DNA of 40,251 bases from JBMNTP01 sp050945795 (lineage in GTDB: Bacteria > Bacillota > Clostridia > Christensenellales > MGBC116941). The position numbers were made by a program, and so were the translations under genes. Location of the stretch: positions 1-40,251 of the forward strand of contig JBMNTP010000017.1 in NCBI GenBank assembly GCA_050945795.1, written 5' to 3'. Within the stretch, counting starts at the first letter, position 1. Each line of letters starts with the position of its first letter. Below the pieces are notes generated by a model, which worked only from the letters and a program-made list of their open reading frames with translations, had not been told where the DNA came from and ran no database searches. Shown in pieces: positions 1 to 7,293 of this stretch.

Positions 1-135
1 TATACGTTTTGATGCGGGAAAAGATATCATGTTGTAAGATAAAGTTAGCGGCAAACTAAGGCGTTATTTTGAGCCAAAGTCGCGTGTGCTATCAACGGAA
101 TATGGCTGATATAGTATAAATTGGAGGAGTAGATA

Positions 136-468
136 ATGGAGAATATAAAAAAGATGCTGCCTTATTTAGCGGTTGTTGTTTTAGCTTTTTATTTGCTGCC
201 ATTGCTTATTAAAGATACCGGCTCGGCGATGCTCATGCTGCTAAACGTTGTTCCAATTATTGTATTTGTCTGTGCTGTGGTGTACGGCATTATTAATTCT
301 TTTAATCCTATATATGCCATTGCCGTGATGTTATTGTTTGTACCCACAATATTTATATTTTACAATATGACGGCGTGGGTTTACGCTCTAGGATATGGGA
401 TAATTTCTTTTGCGGGAAATGCCATAGGCATACTATTTCGCAAGAACGGCAAACAAAACGACGCTTAA
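136..468 (+). CDS. small polytopic membrane protein of unknown function
   Basis: I do not recognise this 110-residue protein. It is almost entirely hydrophobic, with about four membrane segments (roughly residues 8-26, 30-52, 56-76 and 82-100), and ends in a short charged tail (RKNGKQNDA), which suggests the C-terminus is cytoplasmic. The ATG start follows a strong ribosome binding site (GGAGGAG, 122-128). There is no Cys or His cluster and no catalytic-looking motif. It stands alone, 150 bases before lipB, and has no visible terminator after it. Intact length, good ribosome binding site and normal codon use make it a real gene, but no function can be assigned. Confidence 0.75.
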   Translation: MENIKKMLPYLAVVVLAFYLLPLLIKDTGSAMLMLLNVVPIIVFVCAVVYGIINSFNPIYAIAVMLLFVPTIFIFYNMTAWVYALGYGIISFAGNAIGILFRKNGKQNDA

Positions 469-551
469 GCCTTTATAGACTAAAGCAGCTGATTATAACT
501 ACGTTACAGCGGCGGCATTTATATGTATGCGCTCGATAATGCGTGCGCAAG

Positions 552-581
552 TTGACAAATGCGGCTAATCGGGAGGATAAT
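552..581 (+). promoter_or_regulatory. candidate sigma-A promoter of lipB
   Basis: A perfect -35 TTGACA (552-557) is followed after 18 bases by GATAAT (576-581). Transcription would begin near 588, giving lipB a leader of about 30 nt that contains its GAGGTG ribosome binding site. Recognised by eye only. Confidence 0.6.
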
Positions 582-618
582 ATATGAAGCGCTGTTTTGT
601 GACGAGGTGTATTTTTAG

Positions 619-1287
619 ATGGGTTTAAATGTAGTTTTCGCGGGGACGCTGCCTTATGGAGAGGCTCTTGATATACAATACAAACTGTTTGACAAAAGGG
701 TTAAGGGCGAAATTGGTAACACTTTGCTGCTTTTAGAGCATCCGCCTGTTCTTACAATGGGGGGACGCGGTGAGGATAAACATATTTTCCTTTCCGAAAG
801 CCAGCTAAAAGAACGCGGGATTGAGATATTTAGAATAGACAGAGGCGGAGATGTAACATACCATGGCCCGGGTCAGCTAGTCGGCTACATTATATATAAC
901 ATGTACGACATAGACAGAGATGTTCGGCTTTTCATAAGAAAAATAGAGAACACATTTATAAACCTACTGCGCGATCATTTTTCACTTGAAGCGGTAGGAG
1001 AGATAGGCAAACATACAGGTGTTTGGATAGACGGAGAGAAGATAACCGCCATAGGAATTTCGGTAAGGCAGTGGGTATCGATGCACGGCTTTGCCTTTAA
1101 TGTAAACACCGACCTTAGGCATTTTGATTGGATAAATCCCTGCGGCCTTTCGATGGGGGTTACTTCTGTTGAAAAGCTTACAGGACGGCCGGCGCAGATG
1201 GAAAAAATGTTTTCGCTGACAGCCGAATATTTCGCAAAAGAATTGGGCGAGGAGCTTTTAGAACGAGAGCTTACCGAGCTGATTTAG
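619..1287 (+). CDS. lipB: octanoyltransferase (lipoyl(octanoyl) transferase)
   Basis: LipB moves the octanoyl group from octanoyl-ACP to the lipoyl domains of 2-oxoacid dehydrogenases or GcvH, the first step of de novo lipoate synthesis in the cytoplasm. At 222 residues it has the usual family length. The signature RGGDVTYHGPGQLV lies at residues 75-88, the conserved lysine is K141 in KITAIG, and the catalytic cysteine is C175 in NPCGLSMG. An in-frame TAG directly before the ATG fixes the start, and GAGGTG (605-610) is the ribosome binding site. The gene lies 23 bases before lipA, the next enzyme of the pathway, so the two form an operon. In a strict anaerobe the likely client is the glycine cleavage system, but no client gene is in the window. 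Confidence 0.97.
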   Translation: MGLNVVFAGTLPYGEALDIQYKLFDKRVKGEIGNTLLLLEHPPVLTMGGRGEDKHIFLSESQLKERGIEIFRIDRGGDVTYHGPGQLVGYIIYNMYDIDRDVRLFIRKIENTFINLLRDHFSLEAVGEIGKHTGVWIDGEKITAIGISVRQWVSMHGFAFNVNTDLRHFDWINPCGLSMGVTSVEKLTGRPAQMEKMFSLTAEYFAKELGEELLERELTELI

Positions 1288-1310
1288 AAGATTTTAAGGA
1301 GACGCGCCGA

Positions 1311-2210
1311 ATGGATGCTGTAAAACCAATGAGAAAGCCCGAATGGCTTAGAGTTAAGGCCAACACCGGAAAAGCCAATGACGAGGTTATGGCGATGCTG
1401 CAATCGCTAAACCTGCACACAGTTTGTGAGGAAGCGGCATGTCCTAACTGCGGAGAATGCTTTGGCAGAAGGACGGCTACTTTTATGATACTCGGCAATG
1501 TGTGTACGAGGAATTGCAGATACTGCAATGTTACCGGCGGCGAGCCTACGCTTGTAGACCCTGAAGAACCGGCTCATATAGCCGAGGCGGTGGAAAAACT
1601 GGGGCTGCGGCACGCCGTTATAACTTCCGTTACAAGGGATGATCTTGAAGATGGAGGAGCCGGTCATTTCGCTAACGTAATTACAGCTATTAAAACGCGG
1701 CTAAAAGATAGAACGCCTGTTATTGAAGTGCTTATACCCGATTTTAAGGGCGAGTTTTCGGCTCTTATGACGGTTATAAACGCCGGGCCTGATATAATAA
1801 ACCATAATGTAGAAACTGTGCCGCGCCTTTATAGTGAAGTAAGACCGTCGGCGGTATACAGCCGTTCGCTACAGCTGCTCGAAAGAGTTAAGCTGGTGGC
1901 GCCGGATATTGTTACAAAATCCGGCATAATGCTAGGGCTGGGCGAAACAAGGGAAGAGGTTTTAGATGTATTCCGCGACCTATTAAAGAAACGCTGCGAC
2001 CTTCTTACGGTAGGGCAGTACCTTGCGCCTTCTAAGCTGCATTATCCGGTGGCTGAATATATAACGCCGGAGGTGTTTGACGAGTATAAGGAGATAGGCG
2101 AGAAGGCGGGATTTTTACACGTAGCCTCGGCGCCGCTAGTGCGTAGCTCTTACATGGCGGATAAGGCATTTGAAGTGCTTGAAGATGTTAAAAAAAGCAA
2201 GAGCGTTTAG
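1311..2210 (+). CDS. lipA: lipoyl synthase (radical SAM)
   Basis: LipA inserts two sulfurs at C6 and C8 of the protein-bound octanoyl chain made by LipB, using S-adenosylmethionine radicals and sacrificing its auxiliary [4Fe-4S] cluster. The 299-residue protein carries both clusters: the auxiliary cysteines C39, C44 and C50 (spacing CX4CX5C), and the radical-SAM triad C65, C69 and C72 in CTRNCRYC. The C-terminal RSSYMADK provides the serine that completes the auxiliary cluster. Length and motif order are standard. It is the last gene of the lipBA operon and is followed by a strong terminator. Confidence 0.98.
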   Translation: MDAVKPMRKPEWLRVKANTGKANDEVMAMLQSLNLHTVCEEAACPNCGECFGRRTATFMILGNVCTRNCRYCNVTGGEPTLVDPEEPAHIAEAVEKLGLRHAVITSVTRDDLEDGGAGHFANVITAIKTRLKDRTPVIEVLIPDFKGEFSALMTVINAGPDIINHNVETVPRLYSEVRPSAVYSRSLQLLERVKLVAPDIVTKSGIMLGLGETREEVLDVFRDLLKKRCDLLTVGQYLAPSKLHYPVAEYITPEVFDEYKEIGEKAGFLHVASAPLVRSSYMADKAFEVLEDVKKSKSV

Positions 2211-2221
2211 CAAGATTTACG

Positions 2222-2260
2222 AGCCGGACTGCGTAGTTTTTAGCAGCTCCGGCTTTTTTA
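2222..2260 (+). terminator. rho-independent terminator after lipA
   Basis: AGCCGGACTGC (2222-2232) pairs with GCAG-CTCCGGCT (2243-2254), with one bulged base, and is followed by a run of six T. This is a strong intrinsic terminator ending the lipBA transcript. Confidence 0.9.
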
Positions 2261-2355
2261 TTTGCTCGCGGCGGAATCTTTTAGGAGCGAAAGCTAATAT
2301 AAATATACAGGCGCAAAAATGTTGTTAAAAAAATATCGTTCTTTTGAATAAACCA

Positions 2356-2384
2356 TTGAATCCGGAGTAAGTTTTATATATAAT
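2356..2384 (+). promoter_or_regulatory. sigma-A promoter of the DUF1576 gene
   Basis: TTGAAT (2356-2361), a 17-base spacer and a perfect TATAAT (2379-2384). It is the only good promoter between the lipA terminator and the DUF1576 gene. The predicted transcript start near 2391 leaves a long untranslated leader. Confidence 0.75.
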
Positions 2385-2390
2385 ATTTTC

Positions 2391-2528
2391 ATCGGATGCT
2401 GCAAAATTTCTGTCGGCCGCGGCGCGGCTGTCATTTGGTCGCCGGCAATAAGGCCGTTCGAACCATTTTTGGTTTTAAAATCGATAGGCATTGGAAATCT
2501 AAGAAAAGAGCGTGGTGCGCCTGCTTAT
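2391..2528 (+). other. GC-rich untranslated leader of the DUF1576 gene
   Basis: About 138 nt separate the predicted transcript start from the likely start codon. The leader holds several short complementary arms: GCCGC/GCGGC near 2413-2424, CGGC/GCCG around an AATAA loop near 2442-2456, and AACC/GGTT before a TTTT tract near 2460-2475. I cannot match it to any riboswitch class that I know by consensus. The gap from lipA to this gene (318 bases) otherwise holds only the lipA terminator and the promoter. Confidence 0.35.
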
Positions 2529-4019
2529 ATGAGTAAGTATAATGCTGCCGGTACAGGAATTACGCTTTTAAGTGAGCATGTTGGAGCGACAGCGGGATGC
2601 GGCGAAGTCAATCCCGTAGGTGCGTCGGCGTGCAACGACGATAGAGCGAGTGCTTCGGGCATTCCGCCCGACGGTGAAGGCGTAAGCGAGAAAACAAGAG
2701 TGCTGTTTTTTATGACGCTCGGCCTCGTCCTTATAGGGATTGGGTTTCTCTTCAACACGCCTCAAGAAGTGCTCGCCGGGAACGTCACTATACTAACTTC
2801 ACCGGCAAATCTTATAACCGACTATATGATGCTTTCAAATATCGGTGCGGCTTTTGTAAATGTCGGCGTTATGCTTCTTATAAGCCTTTTCATGGTCAAA
2901 GCGAACGGCGGCAGGCTGGGCGGTCTTTATACCGCGGCAATATTCACCGTAGCCGGATTTTCGTTTTTTGGTAAAAACTTTTTCAACTCTCTGCCTATAA
3001 CGCTGGGAGTTTTTCTATTCGCAAAAATAGACAAAAAGCCTTTCAGAAGATATTTGCCGCAAGCCCTTTTTGGCACTGCACTAGGGCCGCTGGTAAGCGA
3101 GATTTGCTTTAATCTCGGGCTGCCGATGATGCAGGGGCTGCTGCTTTCGATGGCATGCGGCGTGGCGGCGGGCTTTATAATACCGCCTTTGGCAATGCAT
3201 TTTGTAAAATATCATCAGGGTTTCAATCTTTATAATATTGGATTTACAGCGGGTATAATAGGAATGTTCTTTATGGCGGCGCTGCGCGGCATAGGCGTTG
3301 ATGTGGCGGCAGTTTCCATTATATCTTCGGGTAACAATGCGGCGTTTGCCACAATACTATATTCGCTTTTCGCTGTTATGCTGCTCCTTGGGCTTTACCT
3401 TAACGGTTGGAGCATTCGCGGGTACGCGCGGCTGATTAAAGAATCGGGGCGAGACTGCTGCGATTATACGGAGCGGTACGGCTTTGGCCTTGCGATGGTG
3501 AATATGGCGCTGCTCGGTATATTGACGACTTCGTATGTGCTAATAATAGGCGGGCAGTTAAACGGGCCGACGATAGGCGGTATATTTACTGTTGTAGGAT
3601 TCGGAGCGACAGGAAAGCATGTTAAAAATGTATTGCCGATTATTATAGGCGTGCTTTTGGCAAAGCTTATTAATATATATGAACACAATTCGACAGCTGC
3701 TATACTTGCCGCGTTGTTTGGTACAACGCTTGCGCCTATAGCCGGAAAATACGGTTTTGGTTGCGGAATTGTGGCGGGGCTGCTGCATATGGCGGTTACA
3801 ATGAATATAGGATATCTCCATGGCGGCATGAATCTATACAACAACGGCTTTTCCGGCGGATTTATAGCCGCGGCTATGGTTCCGGTTATTGACTCTTTAA
3901 AAAACTCCTTGTCCACAGGCGCGAAAAAGCCACTTATTAGAAAAAAGGCTATATTTAAGAGAATACCGCAGGCTTCTGAGTCGCCCACAAGCCCTATGGC
4001 GGAGGCAGCCGAGGCATAA
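2529..4019 (+). CDS. DUF1576-type polytopic membrane protein (putative transporter or channel)
   Basis: This integral membrane protein of about 496 residues has roughly 10-12 hydrophobic segments. I assign it to the DUF1576 family from its characteristic GFNLYNIGFTAG-type motifs; its biochemical function is unknown to me. It contains two similar halves. Residues 131-166 (GGLYTAAIFTVAGFS..) match 350-380 (GGIFTVVGFGATGKH..). FGTALGPLVSEI (181-192) matches FGTTLAPIAGKYG (397-409). HQGFNLYNIGFTAG (229-242) matches HGGMNLYNNGFSGG (431-444). The start is uncertain: the ATG at 2529 has no clear ribosome binding site, and a TTG lies in frame at 2469. The first ~55 residues are hydrophilic and look like an extension before the membrane domain. 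The gene is monocistronic, with its own promoter and terminator. Confidence 0.8.
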   Translation: MSKYNAAGTGITLLSEHVGATAGCGEVNPVGASACNDDRASASGIPPDGEGVSEKTRVLFFMTLGLVLIGIGFLFNTPQEVLAGNVTILTSPANLITDYMMLSNIGAAFVNVGVMLLISLFMVKANGGRLGGLYTAAIFTVAGFSFFGKNFFNSLPITLGVFLFAKIDKKPFRRYLPQALFGTALGPLVSEICFNLGLPMMQGLLLSMACGVAAGFIIPPLAMHFVKYHQGFNLYNIGFTAGIIGMFFMAALRGIGVDVAAVSIISSGNNAAFATILYSLFAVMLLLGLYLNGWSIRGYARLIKESGRDCCDYTERYGFGLAMVNMALLGILTTSYVLIIGGQLNGPTIGGIFTVVGFGATGKHVKNVLPIIIGVLLAKLINIYEHNSTAAILAALFGTTLAPIAGKYGFGCGIVAGLLHMAVTMNIGYLHGGMNLYNNGFSGGFIAAAMVPVIDSLKNSLSTGAKKPLIRKKAIFKRIPQASESPTSPMAEAAEA

Positions 4020-4047
4020 AATATTTTATAATTTAATATAATTTTTT

Positions 4048-4077
4048 CCGCTCCATATAATCGTGGGCGGTTTTTTT
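4048..4077 (+). terminator. terminator after the DUF1576 gene
   Basis: CCGCTC (4048-4053) pairs with GGGCGG (4065-4070, one G-T pair) and is followed by seven T. It separates this gene from the zinc operon. Confidence 0.8.
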
Positions 4078-4096
4078 ATTTCAGCCTATATTTTTA

Positions 4097-4126
4097 TTGA
4101 CATGACAAAGTGGTGATGCATATAAT
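4097..4126 (+). promoter_or_regulatory. sigma-A promoter of the zinc uptake operon
   Basis: Perfect TTGACA (4097-4102), an 18-base spacer and perfect TATAAT (4121-4126). The start point would be near 4133, inside the adjoining palindrome, which fits strong expression held down by a repressor. Confidence 0.85.
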
Positions 4127-4132
4127 TAATGC

Positions 4133-4153
4133 AAATGCGAATCATATGCGTTT
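4133..4153 (+). promoter_or_regulatory. candidate Zur/Fur operator at the znu promoter
   Basis: AAATGCGAATC and its imperfect mirror ATATGCGTTT form a 21-base dyad centred just after the -10 box, with matching outer AAA/TTT, GC/GC and AT/AT blocks. A second dyad, TGCAT-N7-ATGCA, overlaps the -10 box itself (4117-4133). Position and A/T-rich symmetry fit a site for the Fur-family repressor encoded at the end of this operon. This assignment is inferred. Confidence 0.5.
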
Positions 4154-4209
4154 AGCTCAGAGCGTTTGCGGGTAGGATTGAGTAACATGGTGTTTTGGAG
4201 GATGGGCAA

Positions 4210-5205
4210 GTGAGAAAAATTGCGAGAATTATACTGCTGCTGGTCACGGCGATTTTCACGGCGTCGGGTTGCGCCGCTAACGTGGTAACGCCGGAAATAG
4301 AAAGCGGTGAGCCAAAGCTGAAAATTTATGCCAGTTTTTATCCTATGTACGACTTTGCCCAAAAGATTGCAGGGGATAAAGCGGAGGTAAAATGCGTTGT
4401 GCCATCCGGTGTGGAGCCGCATGACTGGGAGCCTACGGCGGCGGATATTGTAGCGCTGGAGCAGGCTGATGTTTTTATATATAATGGCGCCGGAATGGAG
4501 CATTGGGTGGACGATGTGTTGGCGTCGTTGCAAACAAAAACACTTACAGTCGTTGAGGCGTCAAGCAATATTGGACTGATAGAAGGCGGCCACAGCCATG
4601 ACCATGACCACGACCACGATCACGAACATGAGCATGATCATGATGAAGATCATAACCATGATCATGATATGTTTGAGGGCGGAGGGCTTGATCCGCATGT
4701 GTGGCTTAATCCTATGTATGCTAAAATCCAGATGGAGAACATTACAAACGCGCTTATAGAGGCGGATGAGGCTAACGCCGATTATTATGAATATAACTAT
4801 AACGCATGGGCGGCAGAGCTTGATAAGCTCGATAAAGAATACAAAGATGCATTGTCCGGCCTTGAAAACAGTACGATTGTTGTAGCGCATGAGGCGTATG
4901 GATATTTGTGCGAGGCTTACGGGCTTACGCAGGTAGGAATAACCGGATTATCGCCGGATTCTGAGCCGAATCCGGCAAAGATGGCAGAGATAATCGATTT
5001 TGCCAAAGAGCATAATATTAAGGTTGTGTTTTTTGAGGAGCTCGCAAGCTCTAAGGTAGCCGATGCCATAGCCTCGGCGATAGGGGCTAAGACGGCGGTG
5101 TTGAGCCCTATTGAAGGGCTGAGCGACGCGCAGGCGCAAGAGGGTGGAGATTATTTCTCCGTTATGCGGAGCAATCTTGAAGCGCTAAAGGCGGCTCTTA
5201 TATGA
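4210..5205 (+). CDS. znuA: zinc ABC transporter, substrate-binding lipoprotein
   Basis: This is a cluster A-I (ZnuA/TroA-like) metal-binding lipoprotein that captures Zn2+ outside the cell and passes it to the ZnuBC pump. The GTG at 4210, eight bases after GGAGG (4197-4201), gives a clean lipoprotein signal peptide: MRKIAR, a hydrophobic stretch, then the lipobox ASGC with C21 as the lipidated residue. A His/Asp/Glu-rich loop at residues 128-153, built from repeated HDH units, is typical of zinc-specific members and not of manganese ones. Likely ligands include the histidine in EPHDW, the one in DPHVW and one in VVAHEAYGY, with the acidic FFEEL segment near the end. The stop overlaps the next gene by four bases, indicating translational coupling. 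Confidence 0.95.
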   Translation: MRKIARIILLLVTAIFTASGCAANVVTPEIESGEPKLKIYASFYPMYDFAQKIAGDKAEVKCVVPSGVEPHDWEPTAADIVALEQADVFIYNGAGMEHWVDDVLASLQTKTLTVVEASSNIGLIEGGHSHDHDHDHDHEHEHDHDEDHNHDHDMFEGGGLDPHVWLNPMYAKIQMENITNALIEADEANADYYEYNYNAWAAELDKLDKEYKDALSGLENSTIVVAHEAYGYLCEAYGLTQVGITGLSPDSEPNPAKMAEIIDFAKEHNIKVVFFEELASSKVADAIASAIGAKTAVLSPIEGLSDAQAQEGGDYFSVMRSNLEALKAALI

Positions 5206-5942
5206 GCGGAGGTAATATGGCTGCCGTTATAGAGGCTAACAATTTAGGTTTTGGTTATGGCAGAGAGCTGATTTTCTCGGGAGTCGGCTTTTCTGTAAAC
5301 GCCGGAGATTTTGCGGCTATTACTGGCGTAAATGGAGCGGGTAAAAGCACGCTGCTTAGGCTGATACTCGGTGAGCTGACGCCTAAAGAGGGGGAAATCC
5401 GGCTATTTAATAAAGATGTGCGGCATTTTAAAGATTGGCGCAGAGTGGGTTATCTGCCTCAAAAGGGGCTGGCGTCGGGGACGGCGTTTCCTGCTACGGC
5501 GGAGGAAATTGTAAGGGCAAACCTTTACAGCGAAATAGGGTTATTGCGCGCGGCTAAAAAGCGGCACCGCGAAAAGGCGCTTGCGGCGCTCGATATGGTC
5601 GGCATGGCGGGAGAGGCTTCGAGTATGCTCGGCGAGCTATCGGGCGGGCAGCAGCAGCGGGTAATGTTGGCGCGGGTACTGGTAGGGCAGCCGGACATAA
5701 TGTTGCTGGATGAGCCGACAACCGGCATAGATCCGGCGTCTGTTGTATCGCTGTTCTCGTTGCTAAAACAGCTTAATACCGAAAAAGGGCTTACCGTTGT
5801 TATGGTAACGCATGATGTGGCGCGGGCGGCGGACTACGCGTCAAGGGTGCTTTGTCTTGAGGAAGGCTCTATGGTAGAGCTGGACAGCTGCCAGATTGAA
5901 CTCGAGTTGGCGCACCGGCACAAGCATCCGCCACGGGAATGA
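5202..5942 (+). CDS. znuC: zinc ABC transporter, ATP-binding protein
   Basis: This is the cytoplasmic ATPase that drives zinc import through ZnuB. The 246-residue protein shows Walker A (GVNGAGKST), the ABC signature LSGGQQQRV, Walker B (IMLLDEP) and the switch histidine in VVMVTHDV. The ATG at 5202 overlaps the znuA stop as ATGA. A second ATG at 5217 sits after GGAGGT and may be the real start; it would remove five residues. The C-terminus ends in a short His-containing tail (AHRHKHPPRE), which could bind metal. It is the middle gene of the znuACB-zur operon. Confidence 0.95.
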   Translation: MSGGNMAAVIEANNLGFGYGRELIFSGVGFSVNAGDFAAITGVNGAGKSTLLRLILGELTPKEGEIRLFNKDVRHFKDWRRVGYLPQKGLASGTAFPATAEEIVRANLYSEIGLLRAAKKRHREKALAALDMVGMAGEASSMLGELSGGQQQRVMLARVLVGQPDIMLLDEPTTGIDPASVVSLFSLLKQLNTEKGLTVVMVTHDVARAADYASRVLCLEEGSMVELDSCQIELELAHRHKHPPRE

Positions 5943-5960
5943 TGGGCGAGGAGGAAAAGC

Positions 5961-6785
5961 ATGGCGATATTGCAATATGATTTTATGCTTAGAGCGTTTG
6001 CTGTCGGTATACTGCTGGCGGCTATTATACCATGCATAGGTATGATAGTCGTACTAAAGCGGCTGTCCATGATGGGCGACGCGCTTTCGCATACATCGCT
6101 TGCCGGCGTGGCGGCGGGGCTTATAATGGGCTTTAATCCCATTGTCGGCGCGATAATAGCGTCTATAGCGGCGGCGCTCGGCATTGAGGCTATAAGAAAG
6201 CGCATACCCAAATATTCGGAGATGTCCATTGCTATTATAATGTCGGCGGGGGTAGGACTTGCCGGCGTGCTGTCCGGCTTTGTAGGAAATGCTGCGAACT
6301 TTAACAGCTTTCTTTTTGGCAGCATAGTAGCTATAAGCGATTTTGAGCTGCTGTTGGTTTTAGGTGTAAGCTGCGCCGTTATGCTGGCGTTCATACTGCT
6401 TTATAAAGAACTTTTTTACATTGCGCTTGATGAAAGAGCAGCGGGAATGGCAGGAGTGCCTGTTCAAACAGTGAATTTTATATTTACAATATTAACGGCG
6501 GTAACGGTATCGGTGGCGGCGCGTACGGTGGGGGCGCTCATAGTTTCTTCGCTTATGGTTGTGCCGGTGGCGTGCGCTATGCAGCTGGGCAGAAGCTATA
6601 AGCAAACGGTGGTATATGCGGTATTACTTGCGGTGGTATTTACAATAGCCGGACTATTTGCCGCATATTACATTGGGCTTAAACCGGGCGGTACAATAGT
6701 TCTTATTGCTGTTATATCGCTTGTTTTGATATTGATTGGAAAGAAGATATTTGCTGCGCGGCCGGCAAAGAAGGCGCGCATATAA
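5961..6785 (+). CDS. znuB: zinc ABC transporter, membrane permease
   Basis: This 274-residue ABC-3 family permease forms the membrane channel of the zinc importer. It has seven to eight hydrophobic segments. The N-terminal part carries the family pattern LKRLSMMGDALSHTSLAGVA, typical of ZnuB/TroC proteins, and a later segment reads RTVGALIVSSLMVVPVA. Its ribosome binding site is GAGGAG (5948-5953), ahead of the ATG. It ends 16 bases before the regulator gene, so regulator and pump are transcribed together. Confidence 0.95.
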   Translation: MAILQYDFMLRAFAVGILLAAIIPCIGMIVVLKRLSMMGDALSHTSLAGVAAGLIMGFNPIVGAIIASIAAALGIEAIRKRIPKYSEMSIAIIMSAGVGLAGVLSGFVGNAANFNSFLFGSIVAISDFELLLVLGVSCAVMLAFILLYKELFYIALDERAAGMAGVPVQTVNFIFTILTAVTVSVAARTVGALIVSSLMVVPVACAMQLGRSYKQTVVYAVLLAVVFTIAGLFAAYYIGLKPGGTIVLIAVISLVLILIGKKIFAARPAKKARI

Positions 6786-6801
6786 AAAAGGAGGCTTCGG
6801 C

Positions 6802-7218
6802 ATGAAAAGGAAGGCGTCCGGATTGCCGGGCGGTCTTAAAAAGACAAAGCAGCGCGAGTATGTGCTTGATACTTTAGAAAAAGCGGGGAAGCCTATAAGC
6901 GCCGCAGAAATATACGCTACTATACTTAAAGACGGCCATTCTGTATCGCTATCGACCGTTTACAGAATACTTTATGCTTTGCAAAATAAAGAGGCGGTCA
7001 TTAAAACGACTATTATGGACAGCGATACATCGCTTTATGAGCTTAACCGGTCGACGCACCGGCATTACGCTTATTGCGTGGATTGCCGCAAGGCTGTGGC
7101 TATGGACGCATGTCCTATAGAGAAGTTTTTGCCGGGGCTTGATGAGGCGGGGTTTGAGGTTATAGGACATAAGATGGAAGTCTATGGGCATTGCAGCAAG
7201 TGCGCCTTGAATAAATGA
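6802..7218 (+). CDS. zur: Fur-family zinc uptake regulator
   Basis: This 138-residue Fur-family repressor has an N-terminal winged helix (TKQREYVLDTLEKAGKPISA..) and a C-terminal dimerisation/metal domain. Two CxxC motifs, C92/C95 and C131/C134, form the structural zinc site, and H86, H88 and H123 are candidate regulatory ligands. The ATG at 6802 is chosen because AAAAAGGAGG precedes it by seven bases; a longer reading frame upstream overlaps znuB and has no such site. As the last gene of the zinc operon it is most likely Zur rather than Fur or PerR, and it probably represses its own operon at the 4133-4153 dyad. Confidence 0.88.
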   Translation: MKRKASGLPGGLKKTKQREYVLDTLEKAGKPISAAEIYATILKDGHSVSLSTVYRILYALQNKEAVIKTTIMDSDTSLYELNRSTHRHYAYCVDCRKAVAMDACPIEKFLPGLDEAGFEVIGHKMEVYGHCSKCALNK

Positions 7219-7293
7219 AGGCGTGTCAAAGATGGCGGCATGGGTTATAATTACAAAAGGGCGTTTTGCCGTATTTTTTAAGGGGGAGCCGGC

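Noticed and set aside
1..135. Start of the window searched for the end of an upstream gene or an RNA gene.
   Set aside because: No frame with coding character, no cloverleaf and no known riboswitch core was seen. Only the GGAGGAG site of the next gene can be supported.
584..628. A 14-codon frame (MKRCFVTRCIFRWV) with GGGAGG before it, overlapping the lipB start; possible leader peptide.
   Set aside because: Its ribosome binding site lies inside the predicted lipB promoter (-10 at 576-581), so the message would begin after it. The frame carries no regulatory-looking codon run.
3464..3988. A 174-codon open frame on the minus strand.
   Set aside because: It lies fully antisense to the conserved C-terminal half of the DUF1576 gene and has no ribosome binding site or family features. 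Several similar long antisense frames, such as 39283-39939 opposite sigE, are rejected for the same reason.
4591..4668. Repetitive CATGACCATGAC-like tract, possible tandem DNA repeat.
   Set aside because: It is the coding sequence of the His/Asp-rich zinc-binding loop of ZnuA; the repetition follows from the HDH residues.
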